Source of the DNA: Pseudomonas sp. S30
Lineage (GTDB): Bacteria; Pseudomonadota; Gammaproteobacteria; Pseudomonadales; Pseudomonadaceae
DNA length: 64,000 nt
Direction of reading: 5' to 3'
Assembly (NCBI RefSeq): GCF_016518545.1
Contig: NZ_JACVTO010000002.1
Span: 124,001-188,000 of the forward strand
The position numbers and the translations under genes are program-made. Below the pieces are notes generated by a model. That model did no database searches and had not been told where the DNA came from. It saw only the letters and a list, made by a program, of their open reading frames with translations. Below are positions 40,464-50,634 of this stretch, piece by piece; within the stretch, counting starts at the first letter, position 1; each line of letters begins with the position of its first letter.

Positions 40464-41774
40464 TCATCCGCGCGAAGCGGCGATCTTGATCAGCTTGGCA
40501 TAGTAGAAACCGTCGTGACCGTCTTCCTGGGCCAGTAACTGGCGGCCATGGGGTTGGCGCAGGCCGGCCTCGGTCGCCAGGTCCAGCTCGCGGGCACCGG
40601 GGGTGCGCGCGAGGAAGGCGTCGATCACCTCGGTGTTCTCGGTCGGCAGGCTCGAACAGGTGGCGTACAGCAGCATGCCGCCGACTTCCAGCGTGGGCCA
40701 CAGCGCATCGAGCAGCTCGCCTTGCAGCGCGGCCAGGGCCGGTATGTCGTCGGCCTGACGGGTCAGCTTGATGTCCGGATGACGACGGATCACGCCGGTG
40801 GCCGAGCAAGGCGCGTCGAGCAGGATGCGCTGGAAGGGCTTGCCGTCCCACCAGGTGGCGGTTTCGCGGGCATCGCAGGCGATCAGCTCGGCGTCGAGCT
40901 TGAGACGGTCGAGGTTTTCGCGCACGCGGGTCAGGCGCTTGGCCTCCAGGTCGATGGCCACCAGATGTTGCAGACCGGGCTCGGCTTCGAGCAGGTGGCA
41001 GGTCTTGCCACCGGGCGCGCAGCAGGCGTCGAGCACGCGCTGGCCGGGCGCCAGTTCCAGCAGGTCGGCGGACAATTGTGCCGCTTCGTCCTGAACGCTG
41101 ATCCAGCCCTCGGCGAAGCCTGGCAGGCCGCGCACGTCGCAGGCCTGGGCCAGAACGATGCCGTCGCGGCTGTAGCGGCAGGGGCTGGCGTCGATGCCGG
41201 CGCCCGCCAGCAGCGCCAGGTAGGCCTCACGGCTGTGGTGACGGCGGTTGACCCGCAGGATCATGGGCGGATGGGCGTTGTTGGCGGCGCAGATGGCCTC
41301 CCACTGCTCGGGCCAGAAGGCCTTGAGTGCCTTCTGCAGCCAGCGCGGATGGGCGGTACGCACCACCGGATCGCGCTCCATCTCGGCCAGCAGCGCCTCG
41401 CCTTCGCGCTGCGCGCGGCGCAGCACGGCATTGAGCAGGCCCTTGGCCCACGGCTTTTTCAGTTTGTCGGCGCAGCCTACCGTTTCGCCGATGGCCGCGT
41501 GGGCCGGGATGCGGGTGTAGAACAGTTGATACAGGCCCACCAGCAGCAGCGCCTGCACATCGCTGTCGGCCGCCTTGAAGGGCTTTTGCAGCAACTGCGC
41601 GGCCAGCAGTTCCAGCCGCGGCTGCCAGCGGGCGGTGCCGAAAGCCAGGTCCTGGGTGAGGCCGCGGTCGCGTTCCTCGACCTTGTCCAGTTGCGCGGGC
41701 AGCGAGCTGTTCAGCGAGGCCTTGCCGCTGAGCACGGCGGCCAGGGCACGGGCGGCGGCCAGGCGTGGATTCAT
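40464..41774 (-). CDS. rsmB: 16S rRNA m5C967 methyltransferase RsmB (Sun/Fmu)
   Basis: The 436-residue protein has an N-terminal NusB-like RNA-binding domain (about 1-130) and a Rossmann methyltransferase domain with [15 protein letters not shown], the catalytic [16 protein letters not shown] and [13 protein letters not shown]. It overlaps fmt by four bases, giving the conserved def-fmt-rsmB order. Confidence 0.97.
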   Translation of the reverse strand: MNPRLAAARALAAVLSGKASLNSSLPAQLDKVEERDRGLTQDLAFGTARWQPRLELLAAQLLQKPFKAADSDVQALLLVGLYQLFYTRIPAHAAIGETVGCADKLKKPWAKGLLNAVLRRAQREGEALLAEMERDPVVRTAHPRWLQKALKAFWPEQWEAICAANNAHPPMILRVNRRHHSREAYLALLAGAGIDASPCRYSRDGIVLAQACDVRGLPGFAEGWISVQDEAAQLSADLLELAPGQRVLDACCAPGGKTCHLLEAEPGLQHLVAIDLEAKRLTRVRENLDRLKLDAELIACDARETATWWDGKPFQRILLDAPCSATGVIRRHPDIKLTRQADDIPALAALQGELLDALWPTLEVGGMLLYATCSSLPTENTEVIDAFLARTPGARELDLATEAGLRQPHGRQLLAQEDGHDGFYYAKLIKIAASRG

Positions 41775-42703
41775 TGGCCGAGCACCTTGCCGCTGGCGAA
41801 CTTCTCGCGGCGGCTGTTGAACAGGTCACTGAAGGCCAGTGCCTTGCCGCCGGGCAGTTGCAGGCGAGTGAGGCTCAGCGCGCCCTCGGCGCAGGCGACG
41901 ACCAGGCCGTCCCTGCTGGCGCCGAGGATCTCGCCGGGCTTGCCGTGCCCTGTGGACAACGTCGCCGCGAGGACCTTCACCGTCTCACCGTCCAGCGTGC
42001 TGTGGCACACCGGCCAGGGATTGAAGGCGCGAATCAGGCGCTCCAGCTCCGGCGCGGGACGGTCGAAGTCCAGGCGCGCTTCGTCCTTGTTGAGCTTGTG
42101 GGCGTAGGTGGCCAGGGCGTCGTCCTGGACTTCGCCTTGCAGGCTGCCGTCGGCAAGGCCCGCGATGGCCTGCAGCACGGCGCCGGGGCCCATCTGCGCC
42201 AGACGATCGTGCAGGGTGCCGCCGGTGTCCTCGGCGCTGATCGCAGTGGTGACCTTGAGCAGCATGGGACCGGTATCCAGGCCCGCCTCCATACGCATCA
42301 CGGTTACGCCGCTTTCGCCATCGCCGGCCTCGACGGCCCGCTGGATCGGCGCCGCGCCGCGCCAGCGTGGCAGCAACGAGGCATGGCTGTTGATGCAGCC
42401 CAGGCGAGGGATATCGAGCACCGCCTGGGGCAGGATCAGGCCATAGGCGACCACCACCATCAGGTCCGGCGCCAGCGCGGCGAGCTTGGCCTGTGCCTCG
42501 GCGTTGCGCAGGCTCGGCGGTTGCAGCACGGGAATGTCGTGGGCCACGGCCAACTGCTTGACCGGGCTGGGCATGAGCTTCTGACCACGGCCGGCAGGAC
42601 GGTCCGGCTGGGTGTAGACGGCCACGATCTGGTGCGGGCTGTCGAGCAGGGCCTTGAGGTGTTCGGCGGCAAACTCGGGAGTGCCTGCGAAGACGATACG
42701 CAT
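41771..42703 (-). CDS. fmt: Methionyl-tRNA formyltransferase
   Basis: The 310-residue enzyme formylates initiator Met-tRNA with 10-formyl-THF. It has [20 protein letters not shown], the catalytic [20 protein letters not shown] and a later [15 protein letters not shown] segment, plus the C-terminal OB domain. It is 60 bases after def; a hairpin with a T-rich tail lies in that gap. Confidence 0.97.
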   Translation of the reverse strand: MRIVFAGTPEFAAEHLKALLDSPHQIVAVYTQPDRPAGRGQKLMPSPVKQLAVAHDIPVLQPPSLRNAEAQAKLAALAPDLMVVVAYGLILPQAVLDIPRLGCINSHASLLPRWRGAAPIQRAVEAGDGESGVTVMRMEAGLDTGPMLLKVTTAISAEDTGGTLHDRLAQMGPGAVLQAIAGLADGSLQGEVQDDALATYAHKLNKDEARLDFDRPAPELERLIRAFNPWPVCHSTLDGETVKVLAATLSTGHGKPGEILGASRDGLVVACAEGALSLTRLQLPGGKALAFSDLFNSRREKFASGKVLGQ

Positions 42704-42720
42704 GGAGTTCTCGCTTCAGA

Positions 42721-42750
42721 AAAGAAGAAGGCTTGCCGGAGCAAGCCTTC
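42721..42750 (-). terminator. Hairpin with T-rich tail between def and fmt
   Basis: On the minus strand the stem AAGGCTTGC/GCAAGCCTT with a four-base loop is followed by CTTCTTTTC. It could terminate or attenuate transcription within the def-fmt-rsmB operon. Confidence 0.7.
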
Positions 42751-42763
42751 TGCAAGATGAGGA

Positions 42764-43270
42764 TCAGGCTTGCTGACGATGCTGTTTTTCCAGCTTCTTC
42801 TTGATCCGGTCGCGCTTGAGCTGGGACAGGTAGTCGACGAACAGCTTGCCGTTGAGGTGATCGAACTCGTGTTGCACGCACACGGCCAGCAGGCCTTCGG
42901 CCTGGAGCTCGAATGGCTTGCCGTCGCGGTCCTGGGCGGTGACCCGCACGCGCAGCGGGCGGTCGACGTTCTCGTAGAAGCCGGGCACCGACAGGCAGCC
43001 TTCCTGGTACTGGCCCATGTCGTCGGTCAGTTCTTCGACGCTGGGGTTGATGAACACCCGAGGCTCGCTGCGATCTTCCGACAGGTCCATCACCACCACT
43101 TGCTGATGCACGTTGACCTGCGTGGCGGCCAGGCCGATGCCCGGCGCTTCGTACATGGTTTCGAACATGTCGTCGATCAGCTGGCGCAGGGCGTCGTCGA
43201 ACACGGTCACCGGTTTGGCGACGGTGCGCAGGCGCGGGTCTGGAAATTCGAGGATGTTCAAGATGGCCAT
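42764..43270 (-). CDS. def: Peptide deformylase
   Basis: The 168-residue metalloenzyme has all three family motifs: [16 protein letters not shown] and QHEFDHLNG, with the metal-binding Cys and two His. It removes the formyl group from nascent proteins and is functionally paired with fmt. It is divergent from dprA. The gap 43271-43499 contains an exact DnaA box at 43445-43453 and no gene. Confidence 0.97.
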   Translation of the reverse strand: MAILNILEFPDPRLRTVAKPVTVFDDALRQLIDDMFETMYEAPGIGLAATQVNVHQQVVVMDLSEDRSEPRVFINPSVEELTDDMGQYQEGCLSVPGFYENVDRPLRVRVTAQDRDGKPFELQAEGLLAVCVQHEFDHLNGKLFVDYLSQLKRDRIKKKLEKQHRQQA

Positions 43271-43499
43271 AGGGTCAGGCAGTCACTGTGGGTTTGGTTG
43301 AAAACTGAGCACACATAATAAAGGGTATTGGCGCATTCGGCACCTGGCAAAGCTCGGCTAGGGTTCAAGGCGTGCGCCGCGTGGTGCGCCGATGCACTGT
43401 CGGGCGTAATCGATCGACAGCTTTTCAAAGTATTATCAACAAAGTTATCCACAGGTTGTGCGCCGTGGATCACGGCTTTTCGATCAAGGACGATCCGCC

Positions 43500-44618
43500 A
43501 TGAATGCTTGCGATTCATCTAGCTGCTCCCCTGCCGAGCTGGAGGCGCGGCTGCGCTTGCACCAGCTTCCCGAGATTGGCCCACGCCGTTTTCGTACCTT
43601 GATCCAGGCCTTCGGCAGTGCCTGTTCGGCCCTGAGTGCACCGGCGCGGGCCTGGGCCGCGCTGGGGCTGCCGCCGGCCTGCGCCGAGGCCCGACGCAGC
43701 GCCGAGGTGCGCACCGGCGCGAGCGCCACGATGGCCTGGCTAGAGCGTCCGGGCCAGTGTTTACTGATGTGGGACGACCCTGGCTACCCGGCACTGCTGG
43801 CTGAAACCGACGACGCGCCGCCGCTGTTGTTCGTGGCAGGCGAGGCCGCGTTGCTGGAGCGACCGCAGTTGGCGGTGATCGGCAGCCGGCGCGCGACACC
43901 CCCTGCGCTGGACACCGCCAGGGCGTTTTCGCGCCATCTGGCAGCGGGCGGTTTCACCATCACCAGCGGCCTGGCACTGGGCATCGACGGCGCGGCACAC
44001 CGGGGTGCGCTGCAAGCGACTGGCGCCACCATCGCCGTGCTGGGCTCCGGCTTGCAAAAACTTTATCCACAGCGCCACGCTGCGCTCGCCGAGGCCATCG
44101 TGGAGGGAGGCGGGGCACTGGTTTCTGAGTTCGCCCTGGATGCCGTTCCCCAACCGGGTAACTTTCCCCGGCGTAACCGCATCATCAGTGGCTTGTCGCT
44201 GGGCGTGCTGGTGGTCGAGGCGAGCCTGGCCAGTGGCTCGCTGATCACGGCGCGTCTGGCGGCCGAGCAGGGTCGTGAGGTGTACGCGATTCCCGGCTCC
44301 ATCCATCATCCGGGGGCCAAGGGCTGTCACCAGCTGATTCGCGACGGCGCGCTGCTGGTGGAGAGTGTCGAACAGATCGTCGACAGCCTGCGCGGCTGGC
44401 AGAATCTACCACCCGCACCTGTGGACACGCCGGACCATCCCCTGTTGGCGCTGCTGATCGCTGCGCCGCAGACCACCGAGGCGCTGGCACAGAATAGTGG
44501 CTTGCCGCTGGCCCAGGTACTGGCCAGCCTCACCGAACTGGAACTTGCCGGCCAGGTGAGCAACGAAGCCGGACGTTGGTTTGCCCGTTGCGGCTCAGTA
44601 CACTGCGCTTCGGGCTAA
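43500..44618 (+). CDS. dprA: DprA/Smf, DNA processing protein
   Basis: The 372-residue protein has an N-terminal helical region, a Rossmann-like core with [35 protein letters not shown] and [22 protein letters not shown], and a C-terminal winged-helix-like domain. It loads RecA on incoming single-stranded DNA during transformation. The start at 43500 gives [18 protein letters not shown]. It is followed by tsaC after 16 bases. An exact DnaA box lies in the coding region at 44064-44072. Confidence 0.94.
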   Translation: MNACDSSSCSPAELEARLRLHQLPEIGPRRFRTLIQAFGSACSALSAPARAWAALGLPPACAEARRSAEVRTGASATMAWLERPGQCLLMWDDPGYPALLAETDDAPPLLFVAGEAALLERPQLAVIGSRRATPPALDTARAFSRHLAAGGFTITSGLALGIDGAAHRGALQATGATIAVLGSGLQKLYPQRHAALAEAIVEGGGALVSEFALDAVPQPGNFPRRNRIISGLSLGVLVVEASLASGSLITARLAAEQGREVYAIPGSIHHPGAKGCHQLIRDGALLVESVEQIVDSLRGWQNLPPAPVDTPDHPLLALLIAAPQTTEALAQNSGLPLAQVLASLTELELAGQVSNEAGRWFARCGSVHCASG

Positions 44619-44634
44619 GAGCGGAGAGACAGCG

Positions 44635-45192
44635 ATGGTGAGCAGTTGGCGTGTGCAGCAAGCCGCACGTGAGATACGGGCGGGCGCGGTCATCGCCTAT
44701 CCGACGGAAGCGGTCTGGGGCCTGGGCTGCGATCCGTGGAACGAGGACGCGGTGTACCGCCTGCTGGCGCTCAAGGCGCGGCCTGTGGATAAAGGGCTGA
44801 TCCTGGTGGCGGACAACATCCGTCAGTTCGACTTCCTGTTCGAGGATTTTCCCGAAGACTGGATCGACCGCATGGCCAGCACCTGGCCCGGGCCGAACAC
44901 CTGGTTGGTGCCGCACCAGGACCTGCTGCCCGAATGGGTGACTGGCGAGCACGACACCGTGGCGCTGCGGGTCAGCGATCACCCGCAGGTGCGTGAGCTG
45001 TGCGCACTGGTCGGGCCACTGATTTCCACGTCTGCCAATCCGGCCGGGCGACCTGCGGCCAAGAGCCGTTTGCGCGTGGAGCAGTATTTCCACAAGGAAC
45101 TGGACCTGGTGCTCGGCGGCGCGCTGGGCGGGCGCAGGAACCCGAGCGTGATTCGTGATCTGGTCACGGGCGAGGTGGTGCGCGCGGGGTGA
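44635..45192 (+). CDS. tsaC: Threonylcarbamoyl-AMP synthase
   Basis: The 185-residue YrdC-fold protein makes threonylcarbamoyl-AMP for the t6A37 tRNA modification. Conserved parts are [44 protein letters not shown] and [13 protein letters not shown]. It lies downstream of dprA. A DnaA box TGTGGATAA is embedded at 44784-44792. Confidence 0.95.
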   Translation: MVSSWRVQQAAREIRAGAVIAYPTEAVWGLGCDPWNEDAVYRLLALKARPVDKGLILVADNIRQFDFLFEDFPEDWIDRMASTWPGPNTWLVPHQDLLPEWVTGEHDTVALRVSDHPQVRELCALVGPLISTSANPAGRPAAKSRLRVEQYFHKELDLVLGGALGGRRNPSVIRDLVTGEVVRAG

Positions 45193-45530
45193 CGGTGTGG
45201 ACGCGTGATGCAGGCACGGTACGATTTTTCTGATTCGGATGAGTAGGCGACACATTTCTGATTTAGGGAAATATCCTACGCAGCGTGTCGGCCGCCATTA
45301 CCTTCACAGTGGAAACGTCCCCCTCTAGGATCCTGATCGTCGCCGAACATGTTGGCGATCGGGTGTGGTAACCCGGATGTTTCAGGTGGCTCACAGCCAT
45401 GGCGGCTGTGCGCGGGAGGCCGTGTGCCTGCCGGGAATAAGCCTCCTGCCCGGTTTACCACCCCGCGTACAGCTGCCACCCAATCCGTGTGGTAACGGGC
45501 AGGTGACAGCTCCACTTTCAGGAGCGCCTC
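45193..45530 (+). promoter_or_regulatory. Structured leader region before the DUF3077-like gene
   Basis: There is no gene here. GTGGTAACCCGG (45365-45376) can pair with CCGGTTTACCAC (45450-45461), enclosing hairpins CACAGCC/GGCTGTG (45392-45410) and GGAGGC/GCCTCC (45415-45446). Alternatively CTGCCCGGTTTACCAC (45446-45461) can pair with GTGGTAACGGGCAG (45489-45502), which ends about 17 bases before the AGGAG ribosome-binding site. A further hairpin GTCGCC/GGCGAT lies at 45339-45359. The two long pairings exclude each other, as in attenuators and riboswitches. Confidence 0.5.
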
Positions 45531-45842
45531 ATGAAGAAAATCGTACCTGACCCGCCGCTACCTGCAACGGCTCACCACCCCTTCGGCCGCTGCGACGCCG
45601 GACACCCACCCCTCTTCACCGTGAATCCCGACATCGATCCCCATGATGCCCTCGTCCATGTGGCCCTCTACCTACGCTGCGCCTACGACGCCGGCCTGAA
45701 GGCAATGGACCACCTGCGCGAAGACGGCAAGGGCCTGTTCTGGTCGAACCTGCATGCAGTGGAAATGGCCGAAGGGTTAGTCGATGCGATGCTCGATGGC
45801 ATCGAGTCTCCGGCGAAACAGGCGGCCTTGTCATCCGACTGA
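45531..45842 (+). CDS. Small DUF3077/DUF6124-like protein, unknown function
   Basis: The 103-residue cytoplasmic protein starts MKKIVPDPPLPATAHHPFGR and contains LFTVNPDIDPHDALVHVALYLRCAYDAG followed by helices to the end. The core VNPDIDPHDALVH is what I associate with the Pseudomonas-specific DUF3077/DUF6124 proteins, which often occur in many copies per genome. AGGAG lies ten bases before the ATG. The gene is preceded by a structured leader and followed by an orphan antitoxin gene. Confidence 0.75.
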   Translation: MKKIVPDPPLPATAHHPFGRCDAGHPPLFTVNPDIDPHDALVHVALYLRCAYDAGLKAMDHLREDGKGLFWSNLHAVEMAEGLVDAMLDGIESPAKQAALSSD

Positions 45843-45881
45843 AAGGCCGGCTCAGCCCTCTCATCCTGAAAGGATTGGCTC

Positions 45882-46205
45882 ATGCACGTAATCACGTTTA
45901 GCCAAGCTCGGGCCGATCTGAAGCAGACGATAGATGATGTATGTCGTGATCACGAACCCACAGTCATCATCCGTGAGCGTGGTCAGCCTTTAGTGATGCT
46001 GTCTCTGCAAGACTACAACGGGATGCATGAGACACTCTATCTGCTCAGTTCCTCTGCGAACCGATCACGACTGAGAAAAGCCCCCGTTGTGCGAGCCGAG
46101 CTCAGCGGCCACGACTCGCACCCAGGTGAAGCTACGGCAACAACACCGTCGACCCCACCGTCCTGCGCGCCGCCAACGCCTCCTGCGCCTTGGCCGCTTC
46201 GCTGA
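45882..46205 (+). CDS. Orphan Phd/YefM-family antitoxin, with altered C-terminus
   Basis: The 107-residue frame begins MHVITFSQARADLKQTIDDVCRDHEPTVIIRERGQPLVMLSLQDYN, a clear Phd/YefM DNA-binding domain, followed by ETLYLLSSSANRSRLRK. After about residue 67 it no longer resembles the family and reads into the 3' end of qor on the other strand (46132 on). No YoeB/RelE-type toxin frame follows. It looks like the remnant of a toxin-antitoxin pair, possibly still able to bind DNA. Confidence 0.75.
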   Translation: MHVITFSQARADLKQTIDDVCRDHEPTVIIRERGQPLVMLSLQDYNGMHETLYLLSSSANRSRLRKAPVVRAELSGHDSHPGEATATTPSTPPSCAPPTPPAPWPLR

Positions 46206-47109
46206 GCGGATAGCGCTGCTGAATGTCCACCACCAGCTTGCCGCTGGCGATCATGGCGAACAGGTCGTCGGCCATGGCCTGGGTGTTTTCGGCGGTGTTG
46301 GCGTAGGTGGCCAGGGTCGGACGCGTGACGTACAGCGAGCCTTTCTGCGACAGGATTCCCAGGTTCACCCCGGTCACCGCGCCGGAGGCGTTGCCGAAGC
46401 TCACCATCAGGCCGCGCGGGCGCAGGCAGTCCAGCGACGTGAGCCAGGTGTCGGCGCCGACGCCGTCGTACACCACCGGGCACTTGTGCCCATCGGTCAG
46501 CTCCAGCACGCGCTGGGCCACGTCTTCGTGGCTGTAGTCGATGGTCGCCCAGGCCCCGAGCGCCTTGGCCCGTTCGGCTTTCTCGGCCGATCCGACCGTG
46601 CCGATCAGCTTGGCCCCCAGCGCCTTGGCCCACTGGCAGGCCAGCGAGCCGACGCCGCCGGCAGCGGCATGGAACAGCACGAAGTCACCGGGCTGCACGG
46701 CGTAGGTCTGCTTGAGCAGGTACTGGGTGGTGAGCCCTTTTAGCATCACCGCGGCCGCCTGTTCGAAGCTGATGCTCTCGGGCAGCTTCACCAGGTTGGC
46801 CTGGGGCAGCGTGTGGTACTCGCCGTAGGCGCCCAGCGGCCCGCCTGCGTAGGCGACACGGTCGCCCACGCTCAGGCGGGTCACCCCCTCGCCTACTGCG
46901 TCGACCACACCCGCGCCTTCGGTGCCCAGGCCGGACGGCAGCGACGGCGGCGCGTAGAGCCCGCCACGGAAATAGGTGTCGATGAAGTTCAGGCCGATCG
47001 CCTGGTTGCGTACCCGCACTTGGCCGGCGCCCGGTGGGGCCGGGTCGAACTCCACCCACCGCAGGACTTCCGGGCCGCCATGCTGGCTGAACTCGATTCG
47101 CTTGGCCAT
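46132..47109 (-). CDS. qor: NADPH:quinone reductase (zeta-crystallin-like)
   Basis: The 325-residue MDR-family enzyme has RNQAIGLNFIDTYFRGGLY, the nucleotide-binding HAAAGGVGSLACQWAKALGAK at about 148-168 and no zinc-binding cysteines. It reduces quinones with NADPH. It is divergent from hemF. An inverted repeat GTGCGAG/CTCGCAC (46089-46121) beyond the stop may act as its weak terminator. Confidence 0.94.
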   Translation of the reverse strand: MAKRIEFSQHGGPEVLRWVEFDPAPPGAGQVRVRNQAIGLNFIDTYFRGGLYAPPSLPSGLGTEGAGVVDAVGEGVTRLSVGDRVAYAGGPLGAYGEYHTLPQANLVKLPESISFEQAAAVMLKGLTTQYLLKQTYAVQPGDFVLFHAAAGGVGSLACQWAKALGAKLIGTVGSAEKAERAKALGAWATIDYSHEDVAQRVLELTDGHKCPVVYDGVGADTWLTSLDCLRPRGLMVSFGNASGAVTGVNLGILSQKGSLYVTRPTLATYANTAENTQAMADDLFAMIASGKLVVDIQQRYPLSEAAKAQEALAARRTVGSTVLLP

Positions 47110-47184
47110 CGCACACTCCTGTCATGATCGTCGCAAGGCCCTCCATCGGACGCCTTTGCTTGACGGCCGTCAACTGCGGCGTAG

Positions 47185-48165
<981 letters not shown>

Positions 48166-48178
48166 GCGAGGACAGCCC

Positions 48179-49003
48179 ATGGACCAGTACGTGGTATTCG
48201 GCAATCCCATCGGCCACAGCAAGTCGCCGTTGATCCACCGCCTGTTCGCCGACCAGACCGGCCAGGCCCTGGAGTACAGCACCTTGCTGGCGCCGCTGGA
48301 TGAATTCAGCGACTGCGCGCGAGGCTTCTTCAAGCAGGGCAGCGGCGCCAACGTCACCGTGCCGTTCAAGGAAGAGGCCTATCGCCTGTGCGACAGCCTC
48401 ACGCCCCGGGCGCAGCGCGCGGGCGCGGTGAACACGCTGAGCAAGTTGGCCGATGGCCGCCTGCTGGGCGACAACACCGACGGCGCGGGCCTGGTGCGCG
48501 ACCTCACGGTCAACGCGGGGGCAAGCCTGGCCGGTAAACGCGTGCTCATCCTGGGCGCTGGTGGGGCTGTGCGCGGCGTGCTGGAGCCGATTCTCGTCCA
48601 TCGCCCGCAGTCGCTGGTCATCGCCAACCGCACGGTGGAAAAGGCCGAGCAGCTGGCCCGTGAGTTCGATGAGCTCGGCCCGGTGGTCGCCAGCGGTTTC
48701 GCCTGGCTGCAGGAGCCGGTGGACGTGATCGTCAACGCGACCTCGGCGAGCCTGGCCGGCGAGCTGCCACCGATTGCCGAGAGCCTGATCGAAGCCGGCC
48801 GCACCGTGTGCTACGACATGATGTACGGCAAGCAGCCCACGCCGTTCTGCCGCTGGGCGAGCGACCTGGGTGCGGCCCAGGTGCTGGACGGGCTGGGCAT
48901 GCTCGCCGAACAGGCGGCCGAGGCCTTTCACCTCTGGCGCGGCGTTCGCCCCGATACCGTCCCCGTGCTGGACGAGTTGCGCAGGCAGTTGGCCCGCGGC
49001 TGA
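48179..49003 (+). CDS. aroE: Shikimate dehydrogenase
   Basis: The 274-residue enzyme reduces 3-dehydroshikimate with NADPH. It has [28 protein letters not shown] (catalytic lysine), [12 protein letters not shown] and the NADP-binding GAGGAVRGV. It is co-directional with hemF, as in other pseudomonads, and convergent with the sulP gene, with 14 bases between stop codons. Confidence 0.97.
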   Translation: MDQYVVFGNPIGHSKSPLIHRLFADQTGQALEYSTLLAPLDEFSDCARGFFKQGSGANVTVPFKEEAYRLCDSLTPRAQRAGAVNTLSKLADGRLLGDNTDGAGLVRDLTVNAGASLAGKRVLILGAGGAVRGVLEPILVHRPQSLVIANRTVEKAEQLAREFDELGPVVASGFAWLQEPVDVIVNATSASLAGELPPIAESLIEAGRTVCYDMMYGKQPTPFCRWASDLGAAQVLDGLGMLAEQAAEAFHLWRGVRPDTVPVLDELRRQLARG

Positions 49004-49017
49004 GCGCAGGCGGGGCG

Positions 49018-50583
49018 TCAGTCTTGGAAGTGGATCGGGCAGCCCGACGCGCCTTCGAGCTTCTCCAGTTCTTCCCGGACCTGGGGCCGGGCACCGCGCA
49101 GGGTCAGGCTGGCGCCGCTGCGCGCCAGGCGCCGCGCCTCGCGGTGGAGCATGTCCACGCCGGAATAATCGATGAAGTTGATCTGCCGCGCGTCGATCAC
49201 CACCTGCGGCCCTTCGCAGCGTTGCAGACGCACTTGCAGGTAGTGGGCCGCGCCGAAGAAGATCGAGCCGCCCACCCGCAGCACGTCCGCCTGCCCTTCG
49301 CGGCTCTGCACCACCCGGGGGCGCGAGGTGCGCTTGAGGTAGAAGAACAGCGAGGCCAGCACGCCAGCATAGATGGCGGTCTGCAACTCCAGCAGCAGCG
49401 TCGCCGTGGCGGTCAGCGCCATGACCGCGAATTCGGCGCGGCTCACCCGGAACAAGGCGCCGATCGCGCGCCGATCCACCAGCCCCCAGCAGATCAGCAG
49501 AATGCTGCCGGCCATCGCAGGGATGGGCAGGTGCGCGATCAGGCCGGCGCCCAGTACGGCGAACAGCGCCAGCCACAGCGCCGAGAACACCCCGGCCATC
49601 GGCGAGCGGGCCCCGGCCTCGAAGTTCAGCCCCGAGCGGGTGAACGAGCCCGATGACAGGTAGCCCGAAAACAGCGCACCAGCCATGTTCGACAGGCCCT
49701 GGGCGCGGATCTCCTGGTCGGCGTCGATCAACTGCTCGGAGCGCGCCGACAGCGAGCGGGCGATGGAAAGGCTGGTGACCAGCCCGAGCATGCCCACCGC
49801 CACGGCACTGGGCAGCAGGCGAAGGACGAGTTCGACGTCCAGCAGCGGCAAGGGGCTCAGCGGCGGCAGTCGTCCAATGAAGGCCGGTACGCGTGGCACG
49901 TGGGCGAAGTAGCCTGGCAGCGCCCAGGCCACCAGGCTCACCAGCGCCAGGCTGAGCAACAGCGCTGGCCAGCGTGGGCGCCACAGTTTGAGGGCGACAC
50001 CGAACGCCAGTGTCGACAGGCCCAGGACCAGCGACGGCAGATCGACTTCGCGCAGGTGCTCGAACAGGTCCAGTGCGGTCTTGAGCGCCGTCGCCTGGCT
50101 GGGCAGGTGCATGCCCATCAGGCTGGGCAACTGACCGAGGGCGATGACGATGGCAGCGCCGAGGGTGAAGCCCAGCACCACGGAATGGGAGACGAAGTTC
50201 ACCAGGGTGCCGAAGCGCAACAGGCCCAGCAGCCACTGGAACACGCCGCCCAGGAAAGTCAGCAGCAACACCAGGGTGATGTAGTCGTCACTGCCGGCCA
50301 CTGCCAGCGGGCTGATACTGGCGTATAGCACGATGGAAATGGCGGCGGTGGGGCCGCAGATCAGGTGCCAGGAGGAACCCCACAGACACGCGATCAGCAC
50401 CGGAACGATGGCTGCGTAAAGGCCGTACTCGGCGGGCAGCCCTGCGATCAGCGCATAGGCGATCGACTGCGGCAGCGCCAGGATCGCTCCACTGAGCCCC
50501 ACCAGCAGGTCCTGACGCAGGCTGCGACCGCTCAGCCGAGGCAGCCAGGCCAGAAACGGCAGAAAAAGGCTCAAGCGACGCAT
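49018..50583 (-). CDS. SulP-family anion permease with STAS domain
   Basis: The 521-residue inner-membrane protein has a long multi-helix SulP domain (LVGLSGAILALPQSIAYALIAG; YGLYAAIVPVLIACLWGSS) and a C-terminal STAS domain from about 410 (INFIDYSGVDMLHREARRLA). SulP proteins move sulfate and related anions. It is downstream of betC and the choline-binding protein gene, so it may carry sulfate released from, or choline-O-sulfate used by, BetC (inference). Confidence 0.9.
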   Translation of the reverse strand: MRRLSLFLPFLAWLPRLSGRSLRQDLLVGLSGAILALPQSIAYALIAGLPAEYGLYAAIVPVLIACLWGSSWHLICGPTAAISIVLYASISPLAVAGSDDYITLVLLLTFLGGVFQWLLGLLRFGTLVNFVSHSVVLGFTLGAAIVIALGQLPSLMGMHLPSQATALKTALDLFEHLREVDLPSLVLGLSTLAFGVALKLWRPRWPALLLSLALVSLVAWALPGYFAHVPRVPAFIGRLPPLSPLPLLDVELVLRLLPSAVAVGMLGLVTSLSIARSLSARSEQLIDADQEIRAQGLSNMAGALFSGYLSSGSFTRSGLNFEAGARSPMAGVFSALWLALFAVLGAGLIAHLPIPAMAGSILLICWGLVDRRAIGALFRVSRAEFAVMALTATATLLLELQTAIYAGVLASLFFYLKRTSRPRVVQSREGQADVLRVGGSIFFGAAHYLQVRLQRCEGPQVVIDARQINFIDYSGVDMLHREARRLARSGASLTLRGARPQVREELEKLEGASGCPIHFQD

Positions 50584-50634
50584 GGCATATCGGCAACTCC
50601 GAAGTTTCGTTGACGCCTGCACGAACGACAGACG

